In this document: positions 16,722-24,359 of the stretch, in pieces
Layout: the number at the start of each line of letters is the position of its first letter
Position numbering within the stretch: the first letter of the stretch is position 1
Assembly (NCBI RefSeq): GCF_018343535.1
Contig: NZ_JAGYPF010000005.1
Location: 1 to 64,000 of the forward strand
DNA: 64,000 nucleotides
Direction: 5' to 3'
DNA from: Neobacillus rhizophilus
GTDB taxonomy: Bacteria; Bacillota; Bacilli; Bacillales; Cytobacillaceae
Position numbers and translations under genes: made by a program
Notes under the pieces: model-generated
Seen by the model: the letters and a program-made list of their open reading frames with translations, nothing else
The model's database searches: none
Told to the model about the DNA's origin: nothing

Positions 16722-18209
16722 ATGAATAACGAAACAATGCCAAATTTTTTGATAAAAAGAGCCTTTCTAACACCTGATAGGATTGCAGTTTATTTTCAGG
16801 ATAAAGCTTTAACATTTAAAGAGCTTTATGATTATTCACTCAATGTAGCAGGGCAACTTCAAGGGCTTGGCGTTCGAAAGGATGATTTTGTAGGTGTTCT
16901 GTTGAAAAATCATCTAGATACTGTCATTATATTTTTTGCTCTTCAACTTTTGGGTGTCAAATCAGTCATTTTAAATAATCGCTTAACACCATCAGAGCTT
17001 ATTTGGCAACTAGAGGACTCAACATCCTCTTTATTGATACTAGAGGATTCATTTACTGACATTAAAATGGTTATTAATCAACAACTTGCATCTCTTGCCA
17101 CAATTACAAAGAGTGATTTGTTTGCAAAAGAAAATGATTCCGCTGATATTAAAGAAGAAATCAGCCTATCAGATATCTGCACGATCATGTATACCTCAGG
17201 AACTACCGGTCATCCCAAGGGTGTCTTGCAAACCTATGGCAACCACTGGTGGAGCGCAACCGGCTCGGCGTTAAATTTAGGCTTCGTAGAAAGTGACTGC
17301 TGGCTTTGTTCAGTGCCGCTGTTCCATATCAGCGGATTCTCTATTATAATGCGGAGCATCATTTATGGAATGCCGATTGTCCTTCATGAAAAATTTGATG
17401 TGCAGAAGACGATTGAAGATATTAGTGATAAAAAGGTTACGATTATGTCAGTTGTGGGAACGATGCTTACAAGTATTGTTGATGCTTTGACAGTTAGCGG
17501 ACTTCCGGAACATTTTCGCTGTTTTCTGTTGGGCGGCGGCCCAGCCCCGCTGCCATTGCTAGAGGCGTGTGTTAAAAAAAATTTACCTGTGTTCCAAAGT
17601 TATGGAATGACGGAAACCTCATCGCAAATTGTTACCCTTTCTCCGGAATATAGCCTAAGCAAGCTTGGTTCGGCAGGAAAACCGTTATTTCCATCCCAGC
17701 TTAGAATTGAACTGGATGACCACACGGCGGCATCGCCCCAACATGCAGGAGAAATTGTAGTGAAGGGACCAAATGTAACCGCAGGATACTTGAACAGGCC
17801 GGACGCAACCAAAGAGAAAATCCGTGAAGGATGGCTCCATACAGGCGATATCGGGTACGTTGATGAAGAAGGTTTTTTATATGTATTGGACCGGCGCTCC
17901 GATTTAATTATTTCAGGCGGTGAGAATATTTATCCTGCAGAGGTTGAATCCGTGTTGCTATCGCACCCAGACGTAACGGAAGCAGGTGTTACCGGTACAG
18001 ATGCTGCCAAATGGGGACAAGTGCCAATTGCCTTTATAGTGAAAAGGGAAGGCGCCGCATTGACGCTGGAGGAGATCCATCAATTTTGCCTAACACGGCT
18101 GGCAAAATACAAAGTCCCTAAACAATTCTATTTTGCAGAACAACTGCCAAGGAACGCTGCGAAGAAGCTTTTAAGAAGACACCTTCACGAACTTATAAAC
18201 GAAAAATAA
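16722..18209 (+). CDS. menE: O-succinylbenzoate-CoA ligase MenE
   Basis: Acyl-adenylate-forming enzyme activating O-succinylbenzoate to its CoA thioester. AMP-binding P-loop MYTSGTTGHPKG, FQSYGMTETSSQ, the hinge GWLHTGDIGYVDEEG and DRRSDLIISGGENIYPAEVE are present. The ATG at 16722 has GGATG eight bases upstream; in-frame ATGs at 16713 and 16737 are alternatives. 495 residues. Last men gene here. In B. subtilis menC follows menE; here a terminator follows, and menC is absent from the window. Confidence 0.95.
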   Translation: MNNETMPNFLIKRAFLTPDRIAVYFQDKALTFKELYDYSLNVAGQLQGLGVRKDDFVGVLLKNHLDTVIIFFALQLLGVKSVILNNRLTPSELIWQLEDSTSSLLILEDSFTDIKMVINQQLASLATITKSDLFAKENDSADIKEEISLSDICTIMYTSGTTGHPKGVLQTYGNHWWSATGSALNLGFVESDCWLCSVPLFHISGFSIIMRSIIYGMPIVLHEKFDVQKTIEDISDKKVTIMSVVGTMLTSIVDALTVSGLPEHFRCFLLGGGPAPLPLLEACVKKNLPVFQSYGMTETSSQIVTLSPEYSLSKLGSAGKPLFPSQLRIELDDHTAASPQHAGEIVVKGPNVTAGYLNRPDATKEKIREGWLHTGDIGYVDEEGFLYVLDRRSDLIISGGENIYPAEVESVLLSHPDVTEAGVTGTDAAKWGQVPIAFIVKREGAALTLEEIHQFCLTRLAKYKVPKQFYFAEQLPRNAAKKLLRRHLHELINEK

Positions 18210-18240
18210 AGAACCAGCCATCGACTGGTTCTTTATCTTT
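18207..18240 (+). terminator. Terminator after menE
   Basis: AAAGAACCAG-CCATCGA-CTGGTTCTTT hairpin followed by ATCTTTT. Also placed to end the convergent DUF1540 gene. Confidence 0.88.
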
Positions 18241-18398
18241 TATAGATTGCTCGCTTCAAACGTTTGACAATCAGTTTCTTTGCTTGTATCAGCCTTTTTC
18301 CCAGTGTGGCTGACAACGTAAATTTGGTCTGCGCTGCACTTGTTTCCCTGTGCCCAAAATGTACAGTTATTGACCTCACATAAAACATCCTGTGCCAT
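18240..18398 (-). CDS. Small Cys-rich DUF1540 protein
   Basis: A 52-residue protein starting MAQDVLCEVNNC with ATG at 18398 and AAGGAG eight bases upstream. Cysteines at 7, 12, 21 and 44, and the pattern CEVNNCTFWAQGNKCSADQI, match the DUF1540 family, common in spore formers and of unknown function. The four Cys could bind a metal (inference). It lies convergent to menE, next to the zinc-binding lipoprotein gene. Confidence 0.85.
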   Translation of the reverse strand: MAQDVLCEVNNCTFWAQGNKCSADQIYVVSHTGKKADTSKETDCQTFEASNL

Positions 18399-18520
18399 GT
18401 GTATCACTCCTTAACATATTTGGTAATACAGGTATAGCATTTGATGATTGTGTGATATGCATGTCAGTAAGTAATTGGGTGAAAACGTAAATCATTGGCC
18501 GGAAATCCAAATTGTTTCAA

Positions 18521-19456
18521 TTAATTATTTAATGCTGTTTCCAATGTTTTTAAGTTTTTATTCATTAATGAAAAATAGGTTTCCTTATTTTTGATGTCGT
18601 CCTTTGTCAAAATCGCCAAGTTATGAATTGGCAGCGCACGTGCGCCAATTTCTTTTTGCACGACCTTGCCGAGCTTGGATTTGACATTTTGTTCAAACAG
18701 CATATAGTGAAGTCCTTCATGGTCAGCCATGGAAATGATTTTCTCTAATTCTTTTTGGCTTGGTTCGTTGGTTGTGGAAAGTCCAGAAATGCTGATCTGT
18801 TCTATTCCATAGCGGGTTTCCCAATAGCTGAAGGCCGCATGGGTGACAATGATTTTTTTATGCTTTGCCTGCGAAATCGTATTGGCAAAATTTGCGTCTA
18901 ACTCGTCAAGCTCGTCAGCAAGCTTTTGGTAGTTTTCATCAAAGTAAGCCTTTCGCTGTGGGAGTTTTTTAGCTAATTGGTCACGGATTACTGCTGCCAT
19001 TTCCTTTGAATAAACAGGGTCAAGCCAAACATGAGGATTAACCCCAGCATGATCTTCATGATCCTCCTCTTCAGATGAATGGTGGTCTTTTGGCAGTTTC
19101 AGCCCTTCCGCAGCAGGTACTAAGGTAACATTTTCATCTTTTAAGGTACCTTTGGCTTTTTCTACAAATCCCTCAAGGCCAAGGCCAATATAGAAAAATA
19201 AGTCTGAATCAGCCAAATTCATCATATCCTTTTGAGAAGGCTCAAAGGTATGTTCATCTGCGCCTGGTGGGTAGATTGTAGCCACTTTTACATATTTACC
19301 GCCAATCCGGTCCGTAAAATATTGCAGTGGAAAAACGGTCGTATATATCGTCAATTGATTTTTCTTTTTTGTAGTTTTTTCGGTATTATTTCCACATGCT
19401 GATAAAACCAAGCTTAACGGCAGCAGAAAAGAAAGAAAAAGAATTAGTTTTTTCAT
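18521..19456 (-). CDS. Zinc-binding lipoprotein, ZnuA/AdcA-type ABC solute-binding protein
   Basis: Cluster A-I substrate-binding protein for zinc (or manganese). A lipoprotein signal ends in LVLSAC (Cys21), to be lipidated and held on the outer face of the membrane. The metal ligands lie in GADEHTFEP, NPHVWLDP and THAAFSYW. A His/acid loop DHHSSEEEDHEDH (about residues 124-136) is characteristic of the zinc-specific members. 311 residues. No permease or ATPase gene is adjacent, so it must use components encoded elsewhere. Two Zur-box-like sites lie upstream at 19471-19491 and 19524-19543. Confidence 0.93.
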   Translation of the reverse strand: MKKLILFLSFLLPLSLVLSACGNNTEKTTKKKNQLTIYTTVFPLQYFTDRIGGKYVKVATIYPPGADEHTFEPSQKDMMNLADSDLFFYIGLGLEGFVEKAKGTLKDENVTLVPAAEGLKLPKDHHSSEEEDHEDHAGVNPHVWLDPVYSKEMAAVIRDQLAKKLPQRKAYFDENYQKLADELDELDANFANTISQAKHKKIIVTHAAFSYWETRYGIEQISISGLSTTNEPSQKELEKIISMADHEGLHYMLFEQNVKSKLGKVVQKEIGARALPIHNLAILTKDDIKNKETYFSLMNKNLKTLETALNN

Positions 19457-19470
19457 AAAAGCTCCTTTTT

Positions 19471-19491
19471 AAATCGTATTTATTCCGATTT
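19471..19491 (-). promoter_or_regulatory. Zur box 1
   Basis: 21-bp palindrome: AAATCG at the left arm and CGATTT at the right with TATTTATTC between. It matches the Bacillus Zur operator (AAATCGTAAT-N-ATTACGATTT from memory) with few mismatches, and sits right upstream of the zinc-binding lipoprotein gene. Confidence 0.85.
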
Positions 19492-19523
19492 AACAACTAA
19501 AAAATTTTAAATATTATGAATCT

Positions 19524-19543
19524 AATACGTAACAATTCCGATT
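19524..19543 (-). promoter_or_regulatory. Zur box 2
   Basis: On the minus strand AAATCGGAATTGTTACGTAT, a second good match to the Zur operator, 33 bp beyond the first. It lies in the region shared with the divergent carbonic anhydrase gene, so it may control either or both. Confidence 0.7.
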
Positions 19544-19652
19544 TACTTATGTATCTTACAAAAAATTTGCCGTTTCTGCAAGTGAAAAAATTGTATATTA
19601 GAATGAATTTTATGTATCCTTAAAAAAGAGATATATAAAGGAGAGTGAATAA

Positions 19653-20225
19653 ATGGAAAATTCATCATTATTAAATGATATTCTTGACTTCAATAAAAAA
19701 TTTGTGGAAGAACGCGAGTATGAAAAGTATGAGACAACTAAATATCCGAATAAAAAAGCAGTAATCCTGACTTGTATGGACACAAGGCTGCTAGAACTTT
19801 TGCCAAAGGCCTTGAATTTAGGGAATGGGGACGTAAAACTGATTAAAAATGCCGGGGCGATTGTGTCTCATCCGTTTGGAAGTATTATGCGGAGCATTTT
19901 AATTGCCCTTTATCAGCTTCAGGCAAAAGAGGTTTTTGTGATCGCACATCATGATTGCGGGATGAGTGGATTGAAAGCAGAACCAGTCGTGGCAGAGATG
20001 AAGGAACGGGGTGTCAGTCAGGAAACCCTTGATACACTAGCCTATTCCGGAGTTGATTTTAATCAATGGCTGCATGGCTTTGATAGTGTAACTGACAGTG
20101 TAAAGCATAGTGTCGAGATGATTAAAAAGCATCCGCTTATGCCGGGTGGTGTACCTGTTCACGGGCTCGTTATTGATCCAAGGACAGGTAAGCTCGACCT
20201 AGTGGTTGACGGTAATCAGGATTAA
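19653..20225 (+). CDS. ytiB: Beta-class carbonic anhydrase (YtiB-like)
   Basis: Interconverts CO2 and bicarbonate. Zinc ligands are in CMDTRL (Cys and Asp) and HHDCGM (His and Cys), the two signature motifs of beta-carbonic anhydrases; 190 residues. AAAGGAG lies eleven bases before the ATG. In B. subtilis ytiB sits next to ytjA (yidD) and luxS, exactly as here. Divergent from the zinc lipoprotein gene across a region with two Zur boxes. Its stop overlaps the convergent yidD stop. Confidence 0.93.
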   Translation: MENSSLLNDILDFNKKFVEEREYEKYETTKYPNKKAVILTCMDTRLLELLPKALNLGNGDVKLIKNAGAIVSHPFGSIMRSILIALYQLQAKEVFVIAHHDCGMSGLKAEPVVAEMKERGVSQETLDTLAYSGVDFNQWLHGFDSVTDSVKHSVEMIKKHPLMPGGVPVHGLVIDPRTGKLDLVVDGNQD

Positions 20226-20461
20226 TGTTTTTTGTGGTCCTGCCATTTTTCAGGAACAGGATCGACTCCTCCTGGATGAAAGGGATGGCATTTCAAAATC
20301 CTTTTAATAGCCAAATATCCGCCTTTAATAGCCCCGAAACGCTGAACAGCCTCAAGCCCATAATGAGAACAGGTTGGATAAAAGCGGCAGGAAGGAGGTT
20401 TTAAAGGCGAGATGGCTATTTGATAAAACCGAATAAGGGCGATGAATAATTTCTTTAACAT
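20222..20461 (-). CDS. yidD: Membrane protein insertion efficiency factor YidD
   Basis: Small membrane-associated protein (DUF37) thought to help YidC-type insertion. Conserved core ISPLKPPSCRFYPTCSHYGLEA and a C-terminal CHPFHPGGVDPVPEKW. ATG at 20461 (start MLKKLFIALIRFYQ) gives 79 residues with GGAG upstream; an open frame further upstream is unlikely to be translated. The stop overlaps that of ytiB. Confidence 0.92.
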   Translation of the reverse strand: MLKKLFIALIRFYQIAISPLKPPSCRFYPTCSHYGLEAVQRFGAIKGGYLAIKRILKCHPFHPGGVDPVPEKWQDHKKH

Positions 20462-20538
20462 ATAAAGCTGCTCCTTTAATATAATTTCCTTCAAGATATC
20501 ACAAATCCAATAAAACGTCTAAATTGGTAATTAATATG

Positions 20539-20567
20539 TTGCAGAAAAAACACGGAATTTATAGTAT
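20539..20567 (+). promoter_or_regulatory. luxS promoter (sigma-A type)
   Basis: TTGCAG (20539-20544), 17 bp, TAGTAT (20562-20567), about 35 bp before the luxS start codon. Confidence 0.65.
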
Positions 20568-20601
20568 GATAGAGAATAGATTTATAGAGGAGATGATTAG
20601 G

Positions 20602-21075
20602 ATGCCTTCAGTAGAGAGCTTTGATTTAGATCATAATGCCGTGAAAGCTCCTTATGTCAGACACTGTGGTGTGCATAAGGTAGGTTCTGACGGTGTTGTT
20701 AATAAATATGATATCCGCTTTTGCCAGCCAAATAAACAGGCGATGAAGCCGGATGCTATTCATAGTCTTGAGCACATGCTTGCCTACACTATCCGCAAGC
20801 ATGCAGAGAAGTATGACCACTTTGATATAATTGATATTTCTCCAATGGGCTGCCAAACGGGTTTTTATCTAGTCGTCAGCGGAGAGCCGACAGTGGAGGA
20901 AGTCATTGACCTTCTTGAGGATACCATGAAGGATGCTTTGGAACTTACCGAGGTTCCTGCGGGAAATGAAAGGCAGTGCGGCCAGGCAAAGATGCATACT
21001 TTAGAAGGGGCAAAGCGCCTAATGCGCTATTGGCTTGAGCAGGACAAGGAAGAGCTAAAGCAGATATTTGCATAA
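20602..21075 (+). CDS. luxS: S-ribosylhomocysteine lyase LuxS
   Basis: Splits S-ribosylhomocysteine into homocysteine and DPD, the autoinducer-2 precursor, recycling the product of SAM-dependent methylation. The metal ligands are His in HSLEHMLAYT and Cys in RQCGQAKMHT; 157 residues, equal to B. subtilis LuxS. ATG 20602 (MPSVESFDLDH) follows AGAGGAG by nine bases. A longer in-frame reading from 20524 overlaps the promoter and is rejected. Confidence 0.97.
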   Translation: MPSVESFDLDHNAVKAPYVRHCGVHKVGSDGVVNKYDIRFCQPNKQAMKPDAIHSLEHMLAYTIRKHAEKYDHFDIIDISPMGCQTGFYLVVSGEPTVEEVIDLLEDTMKDALELTEVPAGNERQCGQAKMHTLEGAKRLMRYWLEQDKEELKQIFA

Positions 21076-21078
21076 AAA

Positions 21079-21116
21079 GAAAAAATTCCTATTCGGCAAG
21101 AATAGGAATTTTTTTA
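21079..21116. terminator. Bidirectional terminator, luxS / ytzI
   Basis: AAAAATTCCTATTC-GGCAA-GAATAGGAATTTTTTT; A and T tracts on both sides allow use from both directions. It overlaps the ytzI stop codon. Confidence 0.9.
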
Positions 21117-21281
21117 TGCGTTCTTTGGCTCATCATCTTTTTCATTGGCTTCGTTTAAATGTTGATTGTTATCCAACGGGTCAACCGTATGTTTGTAAGT
21201 GTATGCTTTTGATGTTGTAATGACTGCTAAGAAAAGAACGACAAAAACAATAATGATTGATACGATCATCACAATAGACAA
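21114..21281 (-). CDS. ytzI: YtzI-like small membrane protein
   Basis: 55-residue protein with TTG start at 21281 behind GGAGGAG. One N-terminal membrane segment (IVSIIIVFVVLFLAVITT) is followed by a hydrophilic acidic tail ending DEPKNA. Size, topology and place next to luxS match YtzI of Bacillus, of unknown function. Confidence 0.75.
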   Translation of the reverse strand: MSIVMIVSIIIVFVVLFLAVITTSKAYTYKHTVDPLDNNQHLNEANEKDDEPKNA

Positions 21282-21339
21282 AGATTTCTCCTCCTTTTTC
21301 CCCTCTATTGTAACATGTTTTTAATTTTTCGGCTGTAAA

Positions 21340-21374
21340 TAAAAAGGAAACTGATGAATTCAGCTTCCTTTTTG
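21340..21374 (-). terminator. Terminator after the 85-residue acidic protein gene
   Basis: AAAAAGGAA-A-CTGA / TCAG-C-TTCCTTTTT hairpin, one mismatch, with T tract for the minus-strand gene ending at 21390. Confidence 0.8.
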
Positions 21375-21389
21375 CCATTATGTAGAAAA

Positions 21390-21647
21390 TCAATGAATAT
21401 TTCGAGGATAGTAAGTATGAGTCCGCTGCCCACCGTATTGTTCCTGAGCAAACTTCCCCTTTAAGCTTTCAATGAGGTAAAGCCCCATCAAATCATATAG
21501 TTCCTGCTTATCCATGTCATGAATTAAAGCAATCAAGTCCTCGTGTGACATTTCTTCTAAAAAAGCAAAGGCAAGCATATCAATATCCTCTTCATCGCCG
21601 GTCAGTTTGTTCCGGTACATTTCATACAATTCATCGACAAGTTTCAT
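21390..21647 (-). CDS. Conserved small acidic cytosolic protein (DUF6154-like)
   Basis: 85 residues starting MKLVDELYEMYRNKL, highly acidic with leucine-rich helices (DMLAFAFLEEM, ELYDLMGLYLIESL) and no membrane segment. It resembles a conserved Bacillaceae family that I associate with DUF6154; the number is from memory. ATG 21647 is eight bases after AGGAGG; GTG 21656 is too close. Function unknown. Confidence 0.8.
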   Translation of the reverse strand: MKLVDELYEMYRNKLTGDEEDIDMLAFAFLEEMSHEDLIALIHDMDKQELYDLMGLYLIESLKGKFAQEQYGGQRTHTYYPRNIH

Positions 21648-21870
21648 TTCCAGCACCTCCTATGTGCATTCAAAAATTTTCTTCTTACTTAATCCATTCC
21701 CATTCAAAGCTAAAAAAATCCATATTTCCAATTGTTGAAATTAACAGAAAACTCTGTCATTTTTATTAGGATTATTATAACGTATTCATTTATAAAAAAT
21801 AAATCGAATTTTGTAATCGAATAAATTTTTTATTTTTGTGGATTACTAAAGATTAAAAGGGGATGAAATC

Positions 21871-22191
21871 ATGAGTGAACAGAAGAAAACCTATTATATA
21901 GATATTGGAACAGGCGAGATTTCACAAAGTGCCACTTCGTCAACTTGGAGCTATCAAATTCAAGCGAATGATGAAGAAATCACTCAGCTGCGTGAGTTAT
22001 TCGATCAAAATTATTCGACAGAGTGGAAAAACTTTTTTCGAGCACATACACCATATGTTCAGTATCATTATGACCGTGAGAATGATGATTATGACAACAC
22101 TATGCAGCAAATTTACGGAATGATTCATAAGCTTGGTGACGAGGAAGCAAAAAAGCATATTGAAAGCATGAATATCTTACCCAACTCATAA
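21871..22191 (+). CDS. Conserved Bacillaceae protein of unknown function, upstream of ytkD
   Basis: 106-residue soluble acidic protein. Conserved-looking core FDQNYSTEWKNFFRAHTPYVQYHYDR, followed by helical DNTMQQIYGMIHKLGDEEAKKHIE. Similar proteins next to ytkD in other Bacillus are often annotated simply as hydrolase, without catalytic evidence, and I see no catalytic motif. The start ATG 21871 follows AAAGGGGATG. It has its own terminator (22198-22233). Confidence 0.8.
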   Translation: MSEQKKTYYIDIGTGEISQSATSSTWSYQIQANDEEITQLRELFDQNYSTEWKNFFRAHTPYVQYHYDRENDDYDNTMQQIYGMIHKLGDEEAKKHIESMNILPNS

Positions 22192-22197
22192 ACAATG

Positions 22198-22233
22198 AAA
22201 GGAAAATCCCTGCCTTTAGGATTTTCCTTTTTT
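22198..22233 (+). terminator. Terminator between the 106-residue protein gene and ytkD
   Basis: AAAGGAAAATCC-CTGCCTTTA-GGATTTTCCTTT plus T run; perfect 12-bp stem. Confidence 0.92.
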
Positions 22234-22272
22234 CATTTATACTTAAATCAAAAAATAAAGCGGGGAAGAGGT

Positions 22273-22752
22273 ATGATTCGTTTTTTGGATGATCACGGAA
22301 ATACCGTGGAAATGGCCTTTAAGAAAGACGCCTTTTCAGATGAAGTAAAACATGTTCTTGTCATCAGTCAGTTCGGTGACGAGTGGATTTTAACGAACCA
22401 TAAAAAAAGAGGACTCGAATTTCCAGGCGGCAAAAGGGAACCGGGCGAAACTTTGGAGGAAGCAGCTAAACGTGAAGCATATGAAGAAGCCGGAATATTT
22501 TTTTCGGATTTAATGTATCTGGCTGAGTATAAGGTGTATGAGGAAAATGGTTCATTTGTTAAAGCTGTGTTCTGGGGGAAAGTCAAAAGGATGGAGGAGA
22601 CAGGCAGCTATCACGAGACAAACGGACCTGTTAGGATCAAAGGAGACCTCCTTAAGAAGCGGTATGGTGAGGAATACAGCTTTATCATGAAGGACCGAGT
22701 TGTAGAGGAATGCCTGAAATTCGTTAAGGTATTTAAGAACGAAAAAGAATAG
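22273..22752 (+). CDS. ytkD: Nudix hydrolase YtkD
   Basis: Nucleoside triphosphatase of the MutT/Nudix family; B. subtilis YtkD acts on 8-oxo-dGTP and has RNA pyrophosphohydrolase activity. The Nudix box is GGKREPGETLEEAAKREAYEE plus AGI (consensus GX5EX7REUXEEXGU), about residues 53-76. The ATG at 22273 (MIRFLDDHGN) gives 159 residues, one more than B. subtilis; the open frame upstream covers a terminator and is rejected. Confidence 0.93.
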   Translation: MIRFLDDHGNTVEMAFKKDAFSDEVKHVLVISQFGDEWILTNHKKRGLEFPGGKREPGETLEEAAKREAYEEAGIFFSDLMYLAEYKVYEENGSFVKAVFWGKVKRMEETGSYHETNGPVRIKGDLLKKRYGEEYSFIMKDRVVEECLKFVKVFKNEKE

Positions 22753-22774
22753 AAGAATGCCTTGATGCAATCCC

Positions 22775-23560
22775 CTATTCTTTGATAAGTTTTTTTTCAA
22801 GAAAATCAACAAGCTGATACATAATCGTGGCGAACACGGCAATAACCAATAGCGATAAAAAGACAAGGGTAAAATTAAAGACCTGGAAACCGTAAATAAT
22901 CATATAGCCAAGCCCTTTAGAGGAAACGAGGAATTCCCCTACTATGACGCCAACCCATGAAAGTCCGACATTGACCTTTAAGGTAGAAATGATAGTTGGG
23001 AAGCAGGCGGGAATAATGGCTTCCTTAAAACATTGAAATCTGGTCGCCCCAAAGGTTTGCAGCACCTTTAAATAATTGGGGTCTACCTCTTTAAAGGCTG
23101 TGTATACAACGATGGTTGTGATGATGACAGAAATAATTGCGCCCATCGCGATGATGGACGGGTACCCCGGGCTTAAAGCAACGATCAAAACGGGGCCAAG
23201 CGCCACTTTTGGCATCGCATTTAGGATAACTAGATAGGGGTCAAGGATTTTGGAAATCATCGGTGACCACCACAGGATTGCGGCGAGAAGCACACCTAGA
23301 AAGGTTCCCAAGATAAAACCAAATACCGTTTCAGTTAAGGTCACACCCAAATTCGTTAAAAGTGAACCATCCTGTAATTTATTAATAAACAGAATCCAAA
23401 TTTTCGATGGAGAGCTGAAAATGAGCGGGTCAATCCACTGTTTTGTGCTAAAAAGCTCCCAGCTTGAGAAAAAGACCAGGAAAATGATGGCTTGGTAAAA
23501 CCGTATCCACCTTTTTTCAACCTGTAATGAACGAATATAATTTTTATGGAGGAGTTCCAC
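22775..23560 (-). CDS. ytlD: ABC transporter permease YtlD
   Basis: Membrane component of a SsuC/TauC-type importer with about six membrane segments and the cytoplasmic EAA-like loop FGATRFQCFKEAIIPACFPT. Start: GTG at 23560, two bases after the ytlC stop, in a context AAGGAAACGGATAAG; reading from 23632 would overlap ytlC by 70 bp. 261 residues. Last gene of ytlA-C-D; substrate unknown. Confidence 0.9.
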   Translation of the reverse strand: MELLHKNYIRSLQVEKRWIRFYQAIIFLVFFSSWELFSTKQWIDPLIFSSPSKIWILFINKLQDGSLLTNLGVTLTETVFGFILGTFLGVLLAAILWWSPMISKILDPYLVILNAMPKVALGPVLIVALSPGYPSIIAMGAIISVIITTIVVYTAFKEVDPNYLKVLQTFGATRFQCFKEAIIPACFPTIISTLKVNVGLSWVGVIVGEFLVSSKGLGYMIIYGFQVFNFTLVFLSLLVIAVFATIMYQLVDFLEKKLIKE

Positions 23561-23561
23561 C

Positions 23562-24338
23562 TTATCCGTTTCCTTGTTCAAGAGACTCCAACTCCTTCCA
23601 TATCGTTTGAAATAAACTTGGATATGCTTCATGGTTTCTGGAATTAAATGGGGATAATGTTTTCAGTTCCTCAGGCATTTCAAACGTTTTGTGAATTCTT
23701 CCAGGGCGAGATGACAGTAAGTAAACACGGTCACTCATGGCAATGGCTTCCCCGATATCATGTGTGACCAAAATAGCGGTCTTTCCAAACTCATCCAATG
23801 TTTGCGAAACAAGATCCTCAAGCTTAAGCTTCGTTTGATAATCGAGTGCGGAAAAAGGCTCATCAAGCATCAAAAGCTTTGGCTCAGTTGCCAGCGTCCT
23901 TACAAGAGCAACTCGCTGCCTCATGCCGCCGGACAGTTGTTTAGGCAGTTGTTTTTCAACATCGCTCAAGCCCATTTGCTGGAGCAGGTTTAAAGCAGCT
24001 GACTTGTTTTTTTCAGTCAGCTGTTTTGATAATTTAAGGCCTAAAAGGATATTTTCTTCGATTGTTTTCCAAGGAAACAGATAGTCCTGTTGAAGCATGT
24101 AGCCAATATCGTTATTTGCGGTCGATACAGGCTTATTTTCCAGCAAAACAGTCCCCTGAGTTGGTTTAATCAAGCTTGAAATAATGGATAGCAAAGTCGT
24201 CTTTCCACAGCCGCTAGGGCCGAGGATGGAGACAAATTCTCCCTCCTCAACCGTAAGCGAAATATCGGAGAGGGCCGTAGTTCTCGAGTCTTTGGTAAAA
24301 TACGTGTGTTGTATATTCTGAACCTTTAAGAAGCTCAT
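23562..24338 (-). CDS. ytlC: ABC transporter ATP-binding protein YtlC
   Basis: Energises the YtlACD importer. Walker A GPSGCGKTT, Q-loop GYMLQQDYLFPW, signature LSGGMRQR, Walker B LLMLDEPFSALD and switch His in VTHDIGEA are all intact. 258 residues, closest to the nitrate/sulfonate/taurine ATPase group. Start ATG 24338; ytlA ends 21 bp upstream and ytlD begins 2 bp downstream. Confidence 0.95.
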   Translation of the reverse strand: MSFLKVQNIQHTYFTKDSRTTALSDISLTVEEGEFVSILGPSGCGKTTLLSIISSLIKPTQGTVLLENKPVSTANNDIGYMLQQDYLFPWKTIEENILLGLKLSKQLTEKNKSAALNLLQQMGLSDVEKQLPKQLSGGMRQRVALVRTLATEPKLLMLDEPFSALDYQTKLKLEDLVSQTLDEFGKTAILVTHDIGEAIAMSDRVYLLSSRPGRIHKTFEMPEELKTLSPFNSRNHEAYPSLFQTIWKELESLEQGNG

Positions 24339-24359
24339 GTGCCGGCCTCCCTTTCGGAG

